DNA from: Ceratodon purpureus
Taxonomy: Eukaryota; Streptophyta; Bryopsida; Pseudoditrichales; Ditrichaceae
Reading direction: 5' to 3'
Assembly: GCA_014871385.1 (NCBI GenBank)
Contig: CM026427.1
Location: forward strand, 10,292,430 to 10,356,429
Length of the DNA: 64,000 nucleotides
The notes under the pieces were generated by a model. It was not told the DNA's origin and searched no databases. It saw only the letters and a list, made by a program, of their open reading frames with translations. Position numbers and translations under genes: made by a program. Each line of letters begins with the position of its first letter. Position 1 is the stretch's first letter. Positions 13,567 through 25,200 of the stretch are shown here, in pieces.

Positions 13567-15547
13567 ATGGTGAGAGTTAGCATTACAACTCCCGGGACCA
13601 CGCGACGGCGTGTTCTGGACCTTCCTGATGAGTCAGAGGTGAGTATTCCATGTTATTGCCAATTGGGTTTTTGTGGTTCTACTCCTGAGCTTGGGTTTAG
13701 AGTCAGAAGTTTGGGATGAGTTTGGGTTGTGGAGCTATGGATTGGGTGACCTTGGAGAAGGTGAGTTTTGATACTCTATGCCAATTGGGTTATGTTGATT
13801 CTTCTCCTAAGCTTGAAAAAATTCTCTTCAGAATCAGATGTTTTGGATTCTGTAACAATGGGTTAGAGAAACTTGGAGAAGTGGCAATTGCTCTTGTTAA
13901 TTACAGTTGTCTGGGATTTGTACTTGTTGGCTGATCGGAGGGCTCTAGTTGAGTAGGAGGGTAAAGTTGAATTAATGCGGTATTCTTGTGTTGGAGAGTT
14001 GCGTTGTGGAGGTTAATTTCTTCGTTCGATTTGCTTGACCTAATCTATTTTCATGTGCAAGGGTTGTGAATTCGGAAGTTAGGGGTTGATTCATTTGATT
14101 TGGATCTACATCAGGGGGGAGGGTTTTTGGAGAAGGTAGTTTGCCCTGAGTTATGAACAGGTTATGATTCTGTTTCGTGGTTTGTTGCTGTATTATGTGG
14201 TTGGTGCAGTGGATGAATTATGTGGGAATTGGTTGTGTGTTTAGGTTGCTGCAGTTCGGCGGGTTGTGGCACGTGAGCTTGGGTCGCCTTATGAGAGGTT
14301 GAAGTTGATTACGGATGGAAAAGCACTTGAGGATGAGAGGAGTTCCACACCGTTGACTGTCAAGTTTGTGGATGGAGGTATTGATCGTTTTGTGAGCTGT
14401 GAAATTTTTGGACGAAATGTTGGTTGGACAATGGCGAGGCTGAAGAGAGTACGTTGTGAGAGTGGATATATGAGGTTATATGGTATGATGTTGCGGAAGT
14501 GAGAATGGTTTGAATGGATTGCACAGATTCTTTGATAGCAATGGTGGTTCCCAAACCTCCTCCGAGACATATTTCAAGCAGAGACGGTGAAATCGAGGAC
14601 GAAGATGAAGATCTTGTGAGTTATTTGTTACCTGGTTCTTTTCGCAGGTTATTGGTAGAGAATCCGGGCTGCAGGGTCTGATTTTTCCAACGGTTGATCA
14701 TTAATAAGCATCGTTCGGATGGGCCTCTGACTCTTCTATGGTTTTGCAGAGATTTAAGCTTCCAGAATCAGCGACTCCTTTACAGAGACAGGTTGCCACA
14801 TTCTTGCGATCGAAGTTGAAAGTTCCTGGTATTGCTGCTAACCGTTTGTATGTTCATACTGTGAATCAACACTGTATGTTTCTGAACATGATTAGATATT
14901 GGCAATTTGGTTATTTGTATTTTGCAAGTACTTTTTTTCTGACAAACTTGATGTCTTCCATGGGCGCAGATGTGGCCTTGATCGTGTTGTTTTCAATTAG
15001 CCTTCGAACGTGGCTTCTCACAATCCTATGGTTTGTCTTGTTACCACTTGCGCGACGGTGGGATTTGGGACCTCTGTATGTGAGTAGCCAAAGATTGCCA
15101 CTTTATCTTGGTGTATTTCTTACACTTTCACCTCAGTGCTATTTTGAGTAGTTGACGAATTTCTAACGAGGTTCAACATGTGCAGATTATTACCACAATT
15201 TTTCTGGTTATTTTCATGAATTTGGGCAAACGCCAACCAGGCGAAGCAAGGTACGACAATCCTCCACAGCTAACCTTGAGGAAACCATGGTATCATTTTG
15301 TTGTTGAGGTTTAGGACCTTGCTGTCTTGAGTAACTTAGACTTCTTAGGACCAGGACTGGCAACTGATGTTCTTTACTTTCCTTTTCTTTCCCTACGTCA
15401 CTCGTGAGTTGTCTTGAGAAGACACTGATCGTGATTTCTTTTGTTCTCTTCAGCGCTTATTCTATCTTCAATGAGGATTTTCGAGAACTGCCAGGCACGT
15501 TGAACGCTGAGAGGTTGGATAGAGATATTCGAGCTGGTCAGTTCTAG
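13567..15547 (+). CDS. Ubiquitin-like plus SAYSvFN-domain membrane protein
   Basis: Seven exons (13567-13638, 14245-14377, 14527-14615, 14750-14828, 14970-15079, 15186-15250, 15454-15547) keep phase and give 213 residues. Residues 1 to about 72 (MVRVSITTPGTTRRRVLDLP onward) have a ubiquitin-like pattern with a basic beta-strand start and an LKLITDGKALED segment. An acidic linker (EIEDEDEDL) follows, then a basic helix RFKLPESATP...FLRSKLKVP, one or two hydrophobic segments at about 126-152 and 162-175, and SAYSIFNEDFRELPGTLNAE from residue 183. That last motif defines the SAYSvFN family, whose animal member SAYSD1 sits at the ER translocon and senses UFMylated ribosomes. Plant members with an N-terminal ubiquitin fold are, as I recall, uncharacterised. 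ATG 13567 is chosen because it starts the ubiquitin-like strand; an in-frame ATG at 13507 would add 20 residues. Confidence 0.85.
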
Positions 15548-16795
15548 AGGATGTGTAAATCAAAGAAATTGTAGCGGCTACAATTGTTCGGTATTCATCT
15601 CCTTAATTTGTGGACAATGTTGAACAAAATCATAAACAGTGAGTATTCAGTTAAATGCGGAATTAGTCAATTTCTGTATGCATCAATTGCAGCGTTTGTT
15701 AACTATCTGAACATTCTCTGCTCTTATTGTTGGACTTCATTATGAACACACTTCGTAGGACATACATGCAGTATGCTGAGCTATTGTAGTGTCATAGTAG
15801 TGGCAGTATGGAGGTTTCCTACTTGTTACCAGACGAAGCTTAGTTTTTGAAAAGGTTGATATGATTTTATAAACAATTATTTGAGAGACGAGGTAAGAAA
15901 ACAATTCCGTTGATTTGAAGAGGTCGCCGTGATAACAGAAACAGTTAATAGAGGCAATGGCATGAATAAAATTCCATTGATTGTTTAACAGTTGAGTGAT
16001 TAGAAGTTTGTGTGAGTGATTAAAAGTTTGTGTACTTTCACTAAAAAAATTAGGGCCAACTCGTATTTCCAATACTAAGGATATTTTTTAATATGCGCTC
16101 ACTGGGTCTCTGATTACGATCAGAATTGCATTTCATGCAACATTATGAAACCGATTCAACACAACTTTAAATTGAAGTATTCATGAATGTCAAGAAAAAA
16201 GAATCTCATGATTCAATTGAGAAACAGCGGTTTGAAGACCTCTTCGCAATCACAGTGTTGTTCAGGTATGAAGTGAGAGAGGAGTTACTCAAATCCTATC
16301 TGTCTTAGTGCAGAGACGTTGGCTGCAAAAGGAATTCTAGCCTGGGCTGCTTCCAGAGCCACTATTTTTTTCAGTCACTCATATACCTGCTGGCGATAAT
16401 ATAGCCATATATTCTTTTATAACGTTCCCATTCATTAAAGACTACATGAGCCCCTGGATGACACCCACCCTCTGGACAGCATAAACAAGCTGGCAGTGAC
16501 GTAACTACTGTCAGCTACTACTACATTTACCAACACTAATAGAAACCCATGCACTAAACCAACAAATATTCAGGTAAAAAATCATTCAGGTGGTTGCAAC
16601 AAATACAGGCAAGTGGGAGTTTCAGGTCGGGAACTCAACTCGTTCGTGTCAGAATCATAATACACAAATTGGAATAGTTCGCCAACTAAGGAATCCCATT
16701 AGTTGAAGCCGCCAGAAGAGGATTGCAACAACATTAAGGATAGATAATTCTAATCTTAATAATTGCACTATTTCAGTACAATCCAATTGTTGCAC
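15548..16795. other. Intergenic region between two convergent genes
   Basis: This lies between the ends of the SAYSvFN gene (plus) and the P2 gene (minus), so it should contain both 3' leaders. No coding frame with recognisable motifs is seen. A 20-base direct repeat (TTGTGTGAGTGATTA / AAAGTTTGTGT type) occurs near 15995-16035. Confidence 0.5.
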
Positions 16796-17581
16796 TCAGT
16801 CGAACAAGCTGAAGCCCATGTCCTGCACAACGATGAAGTAATGATTTAAGTATGAGAATACATTTGATCCCGTAACCAAAACCCTAAATCTAAAACCCAG
16901 AAAATTCGACAGACTACTGTCTTTCATGTTCCTCTCAAATAAAACGAAATTTGAAGTGTTACAGATTAAAACTAAATAATAGATTATAAATGGCTGTCAC
17001 AAAAATGGATGCATCGAGTAAATAGCAGGCAAGAAAGACACTGCAGGTTCATCAAGAAGACAGAAGACTGAGTAACTCCATCTTGATCAGAATACTTACA
17101 TCATCTGACTCTTCCTTGGGCTCTTCCTTGGCCTCCTCCTTCTTCTCCTCAGCAGCTGGGGCAGCCGCACCACCACCACCACCGCTGGAGGCCACAACCA
17201 CGCCACCACCTCCTCCAGAGGGCACAGACGCGAACTTCTCCTTTCCTGCTGCGATCACTTCCAAAATGTCCTTGCCCTCCAACTCCTTCAACAATAGGCT
17301 AACCCTATCGGAATCGGCCTCAGCACCAACTGCGGACACAATAACAAAAATCCCTCAACATCATACAAATAAAAACCAAAACCCTAAATCTCAAAAACAA
17401 GATCCAGGAAAATCACAACCTAAACCAAACCCCAAAATGCCATTTAACCCCATGACGTAGGGTTTTATCTCAGAAATCATGAGAGGTACACACCTGAGCC
17501 GAGGATGGCCTCGATGTCCTTGGCGCTGGGGGCAGCATTGCCTCCCAGAAGGGCCAACAAGTAGGCAGCGACAACCTTCAT
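16796..17581 (-). CDS. RPP2: 60S acidic ribosomal protein P2
   Basis: A P-stalk protein of the large ribosomal subunit; it dimerises with P1 and recruits translation GTPases. Three exons: 17581-17494, 17329-17100 and 16822-16796. They give 114 residues, the usual length. The N-terminal dimerisation domain reads [20 protein letters not shown] and continues [10 protein letters not shown], ending in [21 protein letters not shown] flexible glycine/alanine hinge with G5 and G5A3 runs follows, then a charged [17 protein letters not shown] stretch and the invariant end DDMGFSLFD. The last exon encodes only DMGFSLFD, so correct splicing is needed for the GTPase-binding tail. AACCCTAA words lie upstream (near 17695) and in both introns, recalling telo-boxes of ribosomal genes. 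Length and sequence fit P2 rather than P1 or P3. Confidence 0.96.
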
Positions 17582-20500
17582 TGTGGCGGGCGGTGAATTC
17601 GCGGAGGGAAGGGCGAGGTGCGCAGGAGCAGAGTCGATCTTGCAAGCGATAGCAAAGAGGGAGCCCTTGAGCCTCGCAAATCGCTCATGTACCGAACCCT
17701 AATTTTTCCGACGGCCCAGATGGAGTGGTGACAGAGTTCGATCGGACGGTCCAGCGGCGCTCTTGGTGGACGGAGTATTTCTGCGTCCGCTGACGACCTC
17801 CGTGCTCTCGTCGGGAGTATGAACGAATTCGTTTTTAGTATAGCATACGTAAAAACAAATTCAGAATATTGTAGTGGAGTACCGGCGCTGTAGGTTGACG
17901 GTTTCTCATGTCTCACATTCTTACAAAAAAAGTTTTATGATTTAACGCGAGAAAGTATTGTGAGTTTGGATAGGTGTTTTTCCAAGTATAATATGGTTTG
18001 TAAAGGGAGAGCCCCTCTCAATAGGGACTCATGTCGTGGGAGGGGTCCCAAGGTGAAATGCAATGGTGCAATCCAGCCTGAGCCGAATGGGCTTTTCTAC
18101 GCCGTGAGCCAACCGAGAGGGGCTTTTCCGGCGTTACCCTAGTGGTCTACACTGTCCATCCGTGAGAAAAATTGCTTGTATTTTCTTTATGTATAGAGGA
18201 ATTCTACTAGAAAACCTAGAAGGTCTTTGTTGACGAGCATTTCACTACAAAAGTCTATTGCGTAGAAAGGGAGCAAATCGCCAAAAAATGTTACGATGGT
18301 CTCAAGAAGATGTTCTACATAAGATTTGAAGTGTTATAGTGTTTGTGATTAAGTCAATTGTTCTAAAATAGTGTTTCTAACCATGTATTTGTAATCTCAC
18401 ATTTGACTAATAATTTGAACATTTTAATCCTCAACCTCTCTTCATGATTTATACATGAGCAGACAAATGAAAATTTGTTGTAAAATCAACAAAGTATGTT
18501 ATGATTATAATCTTTTAATATGATTTATAATATTTTGATACAATCATTAAAATCATTTTTGTAAGCCTTTAAAAAGATATATAATTATAAATGTATACAT
18601 CCATTCTAATCAAGCATTTTATTTGAATAAGAGTAGATATGGCTTCCAAATAAACTTATCAGTACTAAGTTTATTTAAATTTAAATTAATGATTCAAAAA
18701 AAATGAGAGCTTGTTATAATATGCATTTTATGAAGTAAGCTCTTGATTGGTACAACTCTCTCTCTCTCTGCATTTGCTCACTTAGAGCGAAACCACTACA
18801 TTTCCTACATGTACTCACATGATTAGATCACAGTTGAACCCGGTCTAGTTATATGAGATGAACGCTCACCCTAACCAACAATGAACTTGTGACTTAGCAA
18901 TCAACTTCAGAGAAAAACTAGTGTTGTACTCAATTCCAACCATTTTGGTTATTTTATTTACTTTGTGGTTTCTTGTGACTATGGTCTCTCCATTCAAAAA
19001 GGTGGAGCAATTCTTTACAACCATTCTTTTGTCCTATAGGCATTGAATTGGAGGTCGAACAAATAAACACTTTAACCAAGTAAATCTCTTATGGAGACCA
19101 AAGTTTCTCTTTGCATTTTGTGAAAATATATGTAAACACATGAATAGTAAATTGTATAAACAAATTTATAAAAAATATTTAAAAATATCATACAACATAT
19201 AAACAACCCTTCATGTAGTTAGAAAGGTTGCATGCTTTTAAAAGGCATATAGGTTAGGTTTCATTATGGGCATCTAAGGAATTAGCTACAATTAGCTTTG
19301 AAATGAGTGACAAGCGGATATGATTTGAATATAATTTTTCTAGTAACATGAATGTATAACATGCTCATAACATTAGAGACCATTTCACCATGTGGATTCT
19401 GGAACTACATTAATGAAAGTTACTTGAGTTGCTTGACTACCGTAATGCAATTCAGGGTCTGCAGGTGGCCGTAGGAGACTTTGAGGTTGAACGAGCAAAG
19501 TTGTATGATTGCAGTCTTACTTTTAACCATATGCCAGTTTGACTTTCAAGTTTTGGGGTGGACAGTCAGTCTACAAATCTCCATGATTTGGGTCACCAAG
19601 CTCTACTGTTGCTTGCACATTACAGTACATGTGTATAATTATTTAGGTTTACTGGACTACTTCTTAGTACTTGGTCAAGAGTGATAGCAGCTGTAATAGA
19701 GCATAATCCGAACAAATATATAGCTAGAAAACGGTGTAATCTGAAGAGTAAGTGACCCACGCACTTCACACGACGGTTGGCAAGCTCTCTCAAGAAAAAC
19801 CAGCAACATCACTGGTTCCAGGGGATTGTAGATCTAACCTTTTACCCAGACCCTGAGATCTTCTACAACAACCATCTAATCAGTGAATCGCTGTGCACCT
19901 ACCGTCTTGATTACAAAAAACACACCTGCAACATAGAGTACCAACAAGTGCTCTGTACGCTCGTACATGTCTACGACACGATTTGAACCCATGCCAACAC
20001 ACAAATACAACAATGAGCTAGTCGACAAAGTTACGAACACATCATCAAAGACCCTGATTAAGCGCATTGACGAAGAGTACACATTATAATCAATGATCAA
20101 CACCTGCAATGAAACGTTTTGAAACTGAAACCTGAAATTCTTGAAGCAAATACCGTATGTGCAATGCAGAAAAGGAGCAGTTAGTCAAAATTCAGACAAT
20201 CGAGCATCAATAGACTTTGATGGTACGCATGAGTTTGTTTAAAAGGTACCTGCTGGGCTAGTCCTGAATTCAAAACTCTTACATATAATCTACGTAACTT
20301 AGCAACATATGATAAAAGACCACGCTTGCACCAATTGCTCTTGAGATTCCTCGACCACTTCCGCAGGTACTCTTGAATTAAGCTGACTCGTGTTCACTTG
20401 CCAACCAACTGCACTATTACAGCCGCTACTACCAACCTACCAATTTTTTTCAACCTTTTGAAAGTCGTGTCATCCTAGTTCCATGTACGAACTACAACAA

Positions 20501-21029
20501 TACGGGTTACATGACAGAGAACCTTCTCACAGTGATGCCATGGATATTATCAAACTTCTCACCATAATCCCGAACGCAAGATTTATAAATACAACACCGG
20601 CACAATTCTCCATCAGGAGGACATTCGGTAGAAACGTGAGATAAATTAACCTGGAGAGGTGACCTCTGTTCCAAAATCGCGCCCTAGGTTCACACGCCTG
20701 AGCTTTCGCCGGTATTCACTTTACTTCGCTTTGTACAAGAATTTAGATTTTCTCTAAAGCTGGACCAGAAAAGTCTTCAGAAGTAGCTTCATCTAGAATA
20801 TCATTGCCTTGAAGTATGGCATTGAAAGATTTAACACTGTTCACCATCCTCAACGCCTTCCGACGTCATGACCAGGAACTCTGAGCTGTGAGCCTAGCAC
20901 ACTTCTCTACACAGCATCTCATCCGCAACACTGCACATTTTGCACAGGCAGTTCTCCATGCATCTTCATTTCAACCCATTTCAGTAGCTAATCCCGGCCT
21001 GATGAATCAGGCTGCCTTAGCAAAATTTG
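17582..21029. other. Long gene-poor interval
   Basis: The left end should carry the P2 promoter (AACCCTAA near 17695). Positions 17990-18150 are GC-richer and contain short inverted words (GAGAGCCCCTCTC near 18008 and GAGAGGGGCTTTTCC near 18116). From 18160 to about 19400 the sequence is AT-rich and featureless. Positions 19480-20640 are mixed composition with short frames and no recognised motif. The right end should contain the 3' leader of the B3 gene. Confidence 0.5.
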
Positions 21030-22232
21030 CTACTCGCCTTTCTTCGGTAACGCCTTTGCTAAAGAGTTCCTGGTGATTCTTCCAAATGCTCGAATACCTG
21101 TTTGAGTATCTTTGCTTTGAGGTGAAGGCTTCTTGGCATCTTCGTCGACTTCGTCATCACTATCCAACTCGACCACCTCTCCTTCAGAATCTTTCTGCTT
21201 CTGCTTCTTGGACTTAGCCTCTTTCTTAACACTCTGAGGATCAACACCACCTTCACTATCCTCCTCCTCATTCACACGCCTGCGCTTCGATGACCTCGGC
21301 GGGCCAGCCACATCTTTCTCAACCTCCTCCTTCACGTTCTTGGACGCTTCCAAAGATCCATCGTTCCCCTCTTTCGTACCCCCTTCCCCATCCTCAAGGT
21401 CAAGCCTCCTCGTAAAAGCACTCAACTTTCTCCCCTTGGCGAGGTCCGGCGGTGCAGAAGCAGGAGCCTTCTTGTGATACTTCATGGGCTTCACCTTCTT
21501 CTCCGTCGCAACCTCCTTCTCCAACCCATCCACCCCACCCTCATTCTCACCCGCCTCCTCAACTCCCTCATACTCCTCCTCACACCGAAAGATATGCACC
21601 TTAAACCTCCTCGGCTCCGTGAGCTCAAATATCAAGCAATCCCCGTCCACAAGCTCATGATCAAGCGAAAACCCACGCCAACCACCACTCAACCCCACCT
21701 TGTTCGCCAAATACACACACTCCCACTCCAGCGACTTCTCATCTTCCAGCGTCACCCTATCATCCCGGTGCGGCAAAAACTCCTTACAAAAGTTCGCCGG
21801 AAGGCCCAACCAGAACCCGCTCGCGGTATGCGAATGCAACATCGGCTTCACAAACGCAGGCTTCACCAGCCCCTTGTACACCTCCTCCGCAGCATCGATA
21901 GCCGCCATGCGCGCAGCGTCCGACAAATACCGGCGCGCCAGCGGCTGCCTCTCCCGGCCCCCGACGCGCATCCGCATCCCGGGCATCCACTCCATCTGGT
22001 CGCTGTAGCTCACCGCCGGCTTCCCCCCCAACCGCGACGATCGCCTCGCCTCCATCGCGAACTCCCCCTCCACCGCCACTCTCCTCGTGTTCGCCGGCCG
22101 CTTCACCGGCCCATTCTTCTTCTCGGGCTTCAGGCTCTGCGCCAGCCCCAGCAACCCGAGCGCCTCCATCTTCCGGTTGTTCTCCTCCATGCGCTGCTTC
22201 CGCACATCCTCATAGCTCGCCACCATCGCCAT
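21030..22232 (-). CDS. B3 DNA-binding domain protein (At3g19184-like)
   Basis: An intronless frame of 400 residues from ATG 22232. The start was chosen because MAMVASYEDVRKQRMEENNR matches the family's N-terminus (basic EEMRKKRLEENKKRM-type helix); the open frame extends further upstream without similarity. The ARRSSRLGGKPAVSY motif (about 62-76) is followed by SDAARMAAIDAAEEV and the B3 domain at about 126-218, with FVKPMLHSHTASGFWLGLP, FCKEFLPHRD, GLSGGWRGFSLDHELVDGDC and FKVHIFR. B3 domains bind DNA, and this subgroup (AT3G19184/AT5G42700 type) has few known targets. The tail after residue 220 is long, charged and low in complexity, with SSKRRR and KSKKQKQK (possible nuclear localisation signals) and acidic DSDDEVDED. 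That makes the protein longer than the roughly 280-residue Arabidopsis relatives. The gene looks intact. Confidence 0.9.
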   Translation of the reverse strand: MAMVASYEDVRKQRMEENNRKMEALGLLGLAQSLKPEKKNGPVKRPANTRRVAVEGEFAMEARRSSRLGGKPAVSYSDQMEWMPGMRMRVGGRERQPLARRYLSDAARMAAIDAAEEVYKGLVKPAFVKPMLHSHTASGFWLGLPANFCKEFLPHRDDRVTLEDEKSLEWECVYLANKVGLSGGWRGFSLDHELVDGDCLIFELTEPRRFKVHIFRCEEEYEGVEEAGENEGGVDGLEKEVATEKKVKPMKYHKKAPASAPPDLAKGRKLSAFTRRLDLEDGEGGTKEGNDGSLEASKNVKEEVEKDVAGPPRSSKRRRVNEEEDSEGGVDPQSVKKEAKSKKQKQKDSEGEVVELDSDDEVDEDAKKPSPQSKDTQTGIRAFGRITRNSLAKALPKKGE

Positions 22233-25200
22233 CGCAACAAACACTCCTCCAACGCTCTCTCTCTCCCCCTCAACTCGACCTCCCCGTCGCAATACTACAC
22301 CATTTCCCGTAAGAAAGGGCTCGTTGGACTCACAACTGGAAGGCCAACAACGAAGACTCCGTAGACGTGATCGTGGCGACACAACACCAGCGGCATTGGC
22401 GAACGAAAACTCGAAGGCATCGTTCCCGCCCCCCTTCCCGAGGTGGAGCGGAAGAGGGGACGCGGATGAGAAGCGCCGATGCATGAAGTTAGCTTTTCTG
22501 TTCCTTTTGTGTAGGAGATTCAAATATTCGATGACGGAGGGATGGATGAAAGGGGATCCTATGTGGGAAGAGGAGAGGACGGAGAGGACGTCGAGTCGGG
22601 TTCGTGAGTTGATGGGTTCGTTATGATTTTTAGTATGTTGAGAGAGACGCCTTTGTGCTGACGTGGGGGGTCTTAAAACTTTTATGTGGCTGGTTTGAGT
22701 AGAACTGTTTTGTTTTTTTTTGGTGGAAGGTGTTATTGAAGTCAGGTTTCTGTAGGTGTAGAAGACCGATGGACTATTGTTGGTTGTTGAATTGTTAGTT
22801 TGACCCCTCTTTCCAACCTACAAGTCAGATTGATATTTAGGATTTTTTTATCAAAGGCGCCTCGAGTTTGATTTGGAGACCATGAGTTTTGATTAAATGT
22901 ACTTTTATTTGTTCACTAGGAATAGTTGTTAGTAGTTGTAGAAAGGGACTCAATTATACGGTTACTTATCACTTGTTGCAAACTATCGACATCATTGGCT
23001 CTTGTATAAATATAATTTAGAATGAAGATTGCGATGGAATATTAATTTTTAAAATTTATGAATATTAATATAATTTTCTTTAATTAATTGTATTTTTAGT
23101 GACCATCGTGATCTTCATTTCATTACCATTATTGGTGCCTCATTTCAATATATATTTAAAAATGTGATGGAAGATAAAATGACATTCAAAATTTTTATGT
23201 TATTAAAACTGTTTTTTTATTTTAATGGACTTTTGGATTTTTTTGCTCTTGCAAAGCTAGGCAAATCTATTCATATCTGTTTTTAAATTTACCCCATTAA
23301 ATTTCCAATATTGACTAAATAATTTAAAATAGTATATAAAATGTCAAGAATGTACAATTGTAATGAAACATATTTACATATGTATGCATAATGCAAAACA
23401 TGTAAATATTCCATACAAGACAAGCATACTCAATTATTTTATAATATAGATGACATACATTATATACTTTTTAATCTATCTTTTACACACTTTTCAACAC
23501 ACTTTTATTTTTATCTTTAAATTATGTCCTGTCTTTGTATATCATAATTTAAATCATCCTATTAAAACCATTGATCTATGAGCTCAATCTACAAAAATGC
23601 CTGCAACTTTCAAGAACAAAATTATCTTTAAAACTCCAAACTCAAGTCACTAGATGACATAGTTGTGATTATCGATGACAAAGTCATGGTTAAATGCGTA
23701 TTATTGTCAAGTGCAAATTTATAAGCCACCAAATTAAAATCCTTGGATGACAAGCTGGTGATAATCGATGACAAAGTGGTGATTAAATGCTTGTAATTAT
23801 CAAGTACAAATATATTAGCCACCAAATTCAAAATCCCTGAATGACACTGGTGATTATCCATGACATAGTGGTGGTTAAATGCTTGAATGACAGAGTGGTG
23901 ATTATCCATGACATAGTGGTGATTATCCATGACATAGTGGTGATTATCCATGACATAGTGGTGATTATCCATGACATAGTGGTGATTATCCATGACATAG
24001 TGGTGGTTAAATGCTTGAATGACAGAGTGGTGATTATCCATGACATAGTGGTGGTTGAATGCTTGTAATTATCTAGTACAAATGCAATAGCTACCAAATT
24101 CAAAATTCCTAGACTATCAAATTCAAAATCTCTGAATGACAGAGTGGTGATTATTCATGATAGAGTGGTGATTATTCATGACAGAGTGGTGGTTAAATGC
24201 AGGTAATTATCAAGTACAAATGCAGTAACTACCAAATTCAAAATTCCTAGACGTATACAAATTCAAAATCCCTGAATGACAGAGTGGTGATTATCGATGA
24301 CACGGTGGTGGTTAAATGCTTGTAACTATCAAGTACAAATGTAGTGGCTACTAAATTCAAAATTCCTAGACCAGCACATTCAAAATCCCTGGATGATAGA
24401 GTGGTGATAGTCCATGACAGAGTAGTGGTTAAATGCTTGTGATTATCAAATACAAATGCATTTGCTACCAAACTCAAAATCCTTGGATGACAAAGTTGTG
24501 ATTATAGATGGTAGAGTGGTGGTTAGGTGCCTATTATTGTCAAACTAAAGGGTATTAGCCACCAAACTCAAGTCAATAGAAGACATAGTGGTGAGTATAG
24601 ATGACAAATTTATTAGTTACTTAAGTCAAGTCACTAAATAAAATAATGGTGATTATAGATGAAAAACAATGGTTATATATGAGAAATTAGTGGTTATGAG
24701 CTAAAATTTGGTTCATTTGGAATGGGAGAGTGGAGCAATGAAAGGATGAATCAATGCTTCATACTTTGTTAAAAAACATATGGCTTAGAACATGGTAGTA
24801 TTTGAATGGAAATAAATTGATTGTGCTTATATCAAATGACGATAGTTTATTATTGATTAGGTGAATATAAGATTGGTTGAGTGTTGCTTATGGATGTTTT
24901 GCTACAATGGTTTTTTCTATAGTTAATTTTATTTAAATAAAAAAAAATATGAATCAAGTCTTTGATGCAGAGCATGAGGGAACATCTTAACAGAAAGTAA
25001 CATGCAATAGCTCACATAAAGTTGAAGTGGATGTTGAAAAGGACACACACGAAATTTAAATCTATTCAAAATGTTGTTAAAGTAGTCAATTCTATTGTAT
25101 TTTATCATCTGTAATGTTTTTGTTTATGTATAGTCTAGTCCAAGATGAATACAAATTACCTATTTGACTTATTCCAATTTTTATTGTATAATATAAAAAA

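Noticed and set aside
17990-18150. GC-richer patch with inverted words, considered as organelle or rRNA-derived DNA
   Set aside because: I could not match it to any organelle or rRNA gene; the inverted words are short.
21474-22364. 296-residue plus-strand frame antisense to the B3 gene
   Set aside because: It is rich in Leu, Arg, Pro and His because it is the complement of a GC-rich coding exon, and it shows no motif.
23628-24103. Open frames with repeated HHYVMDN or WIITTM patterns
   Set aside because: They are produced by the 21-bp repeat on both strands and have no sign of selection for protein.
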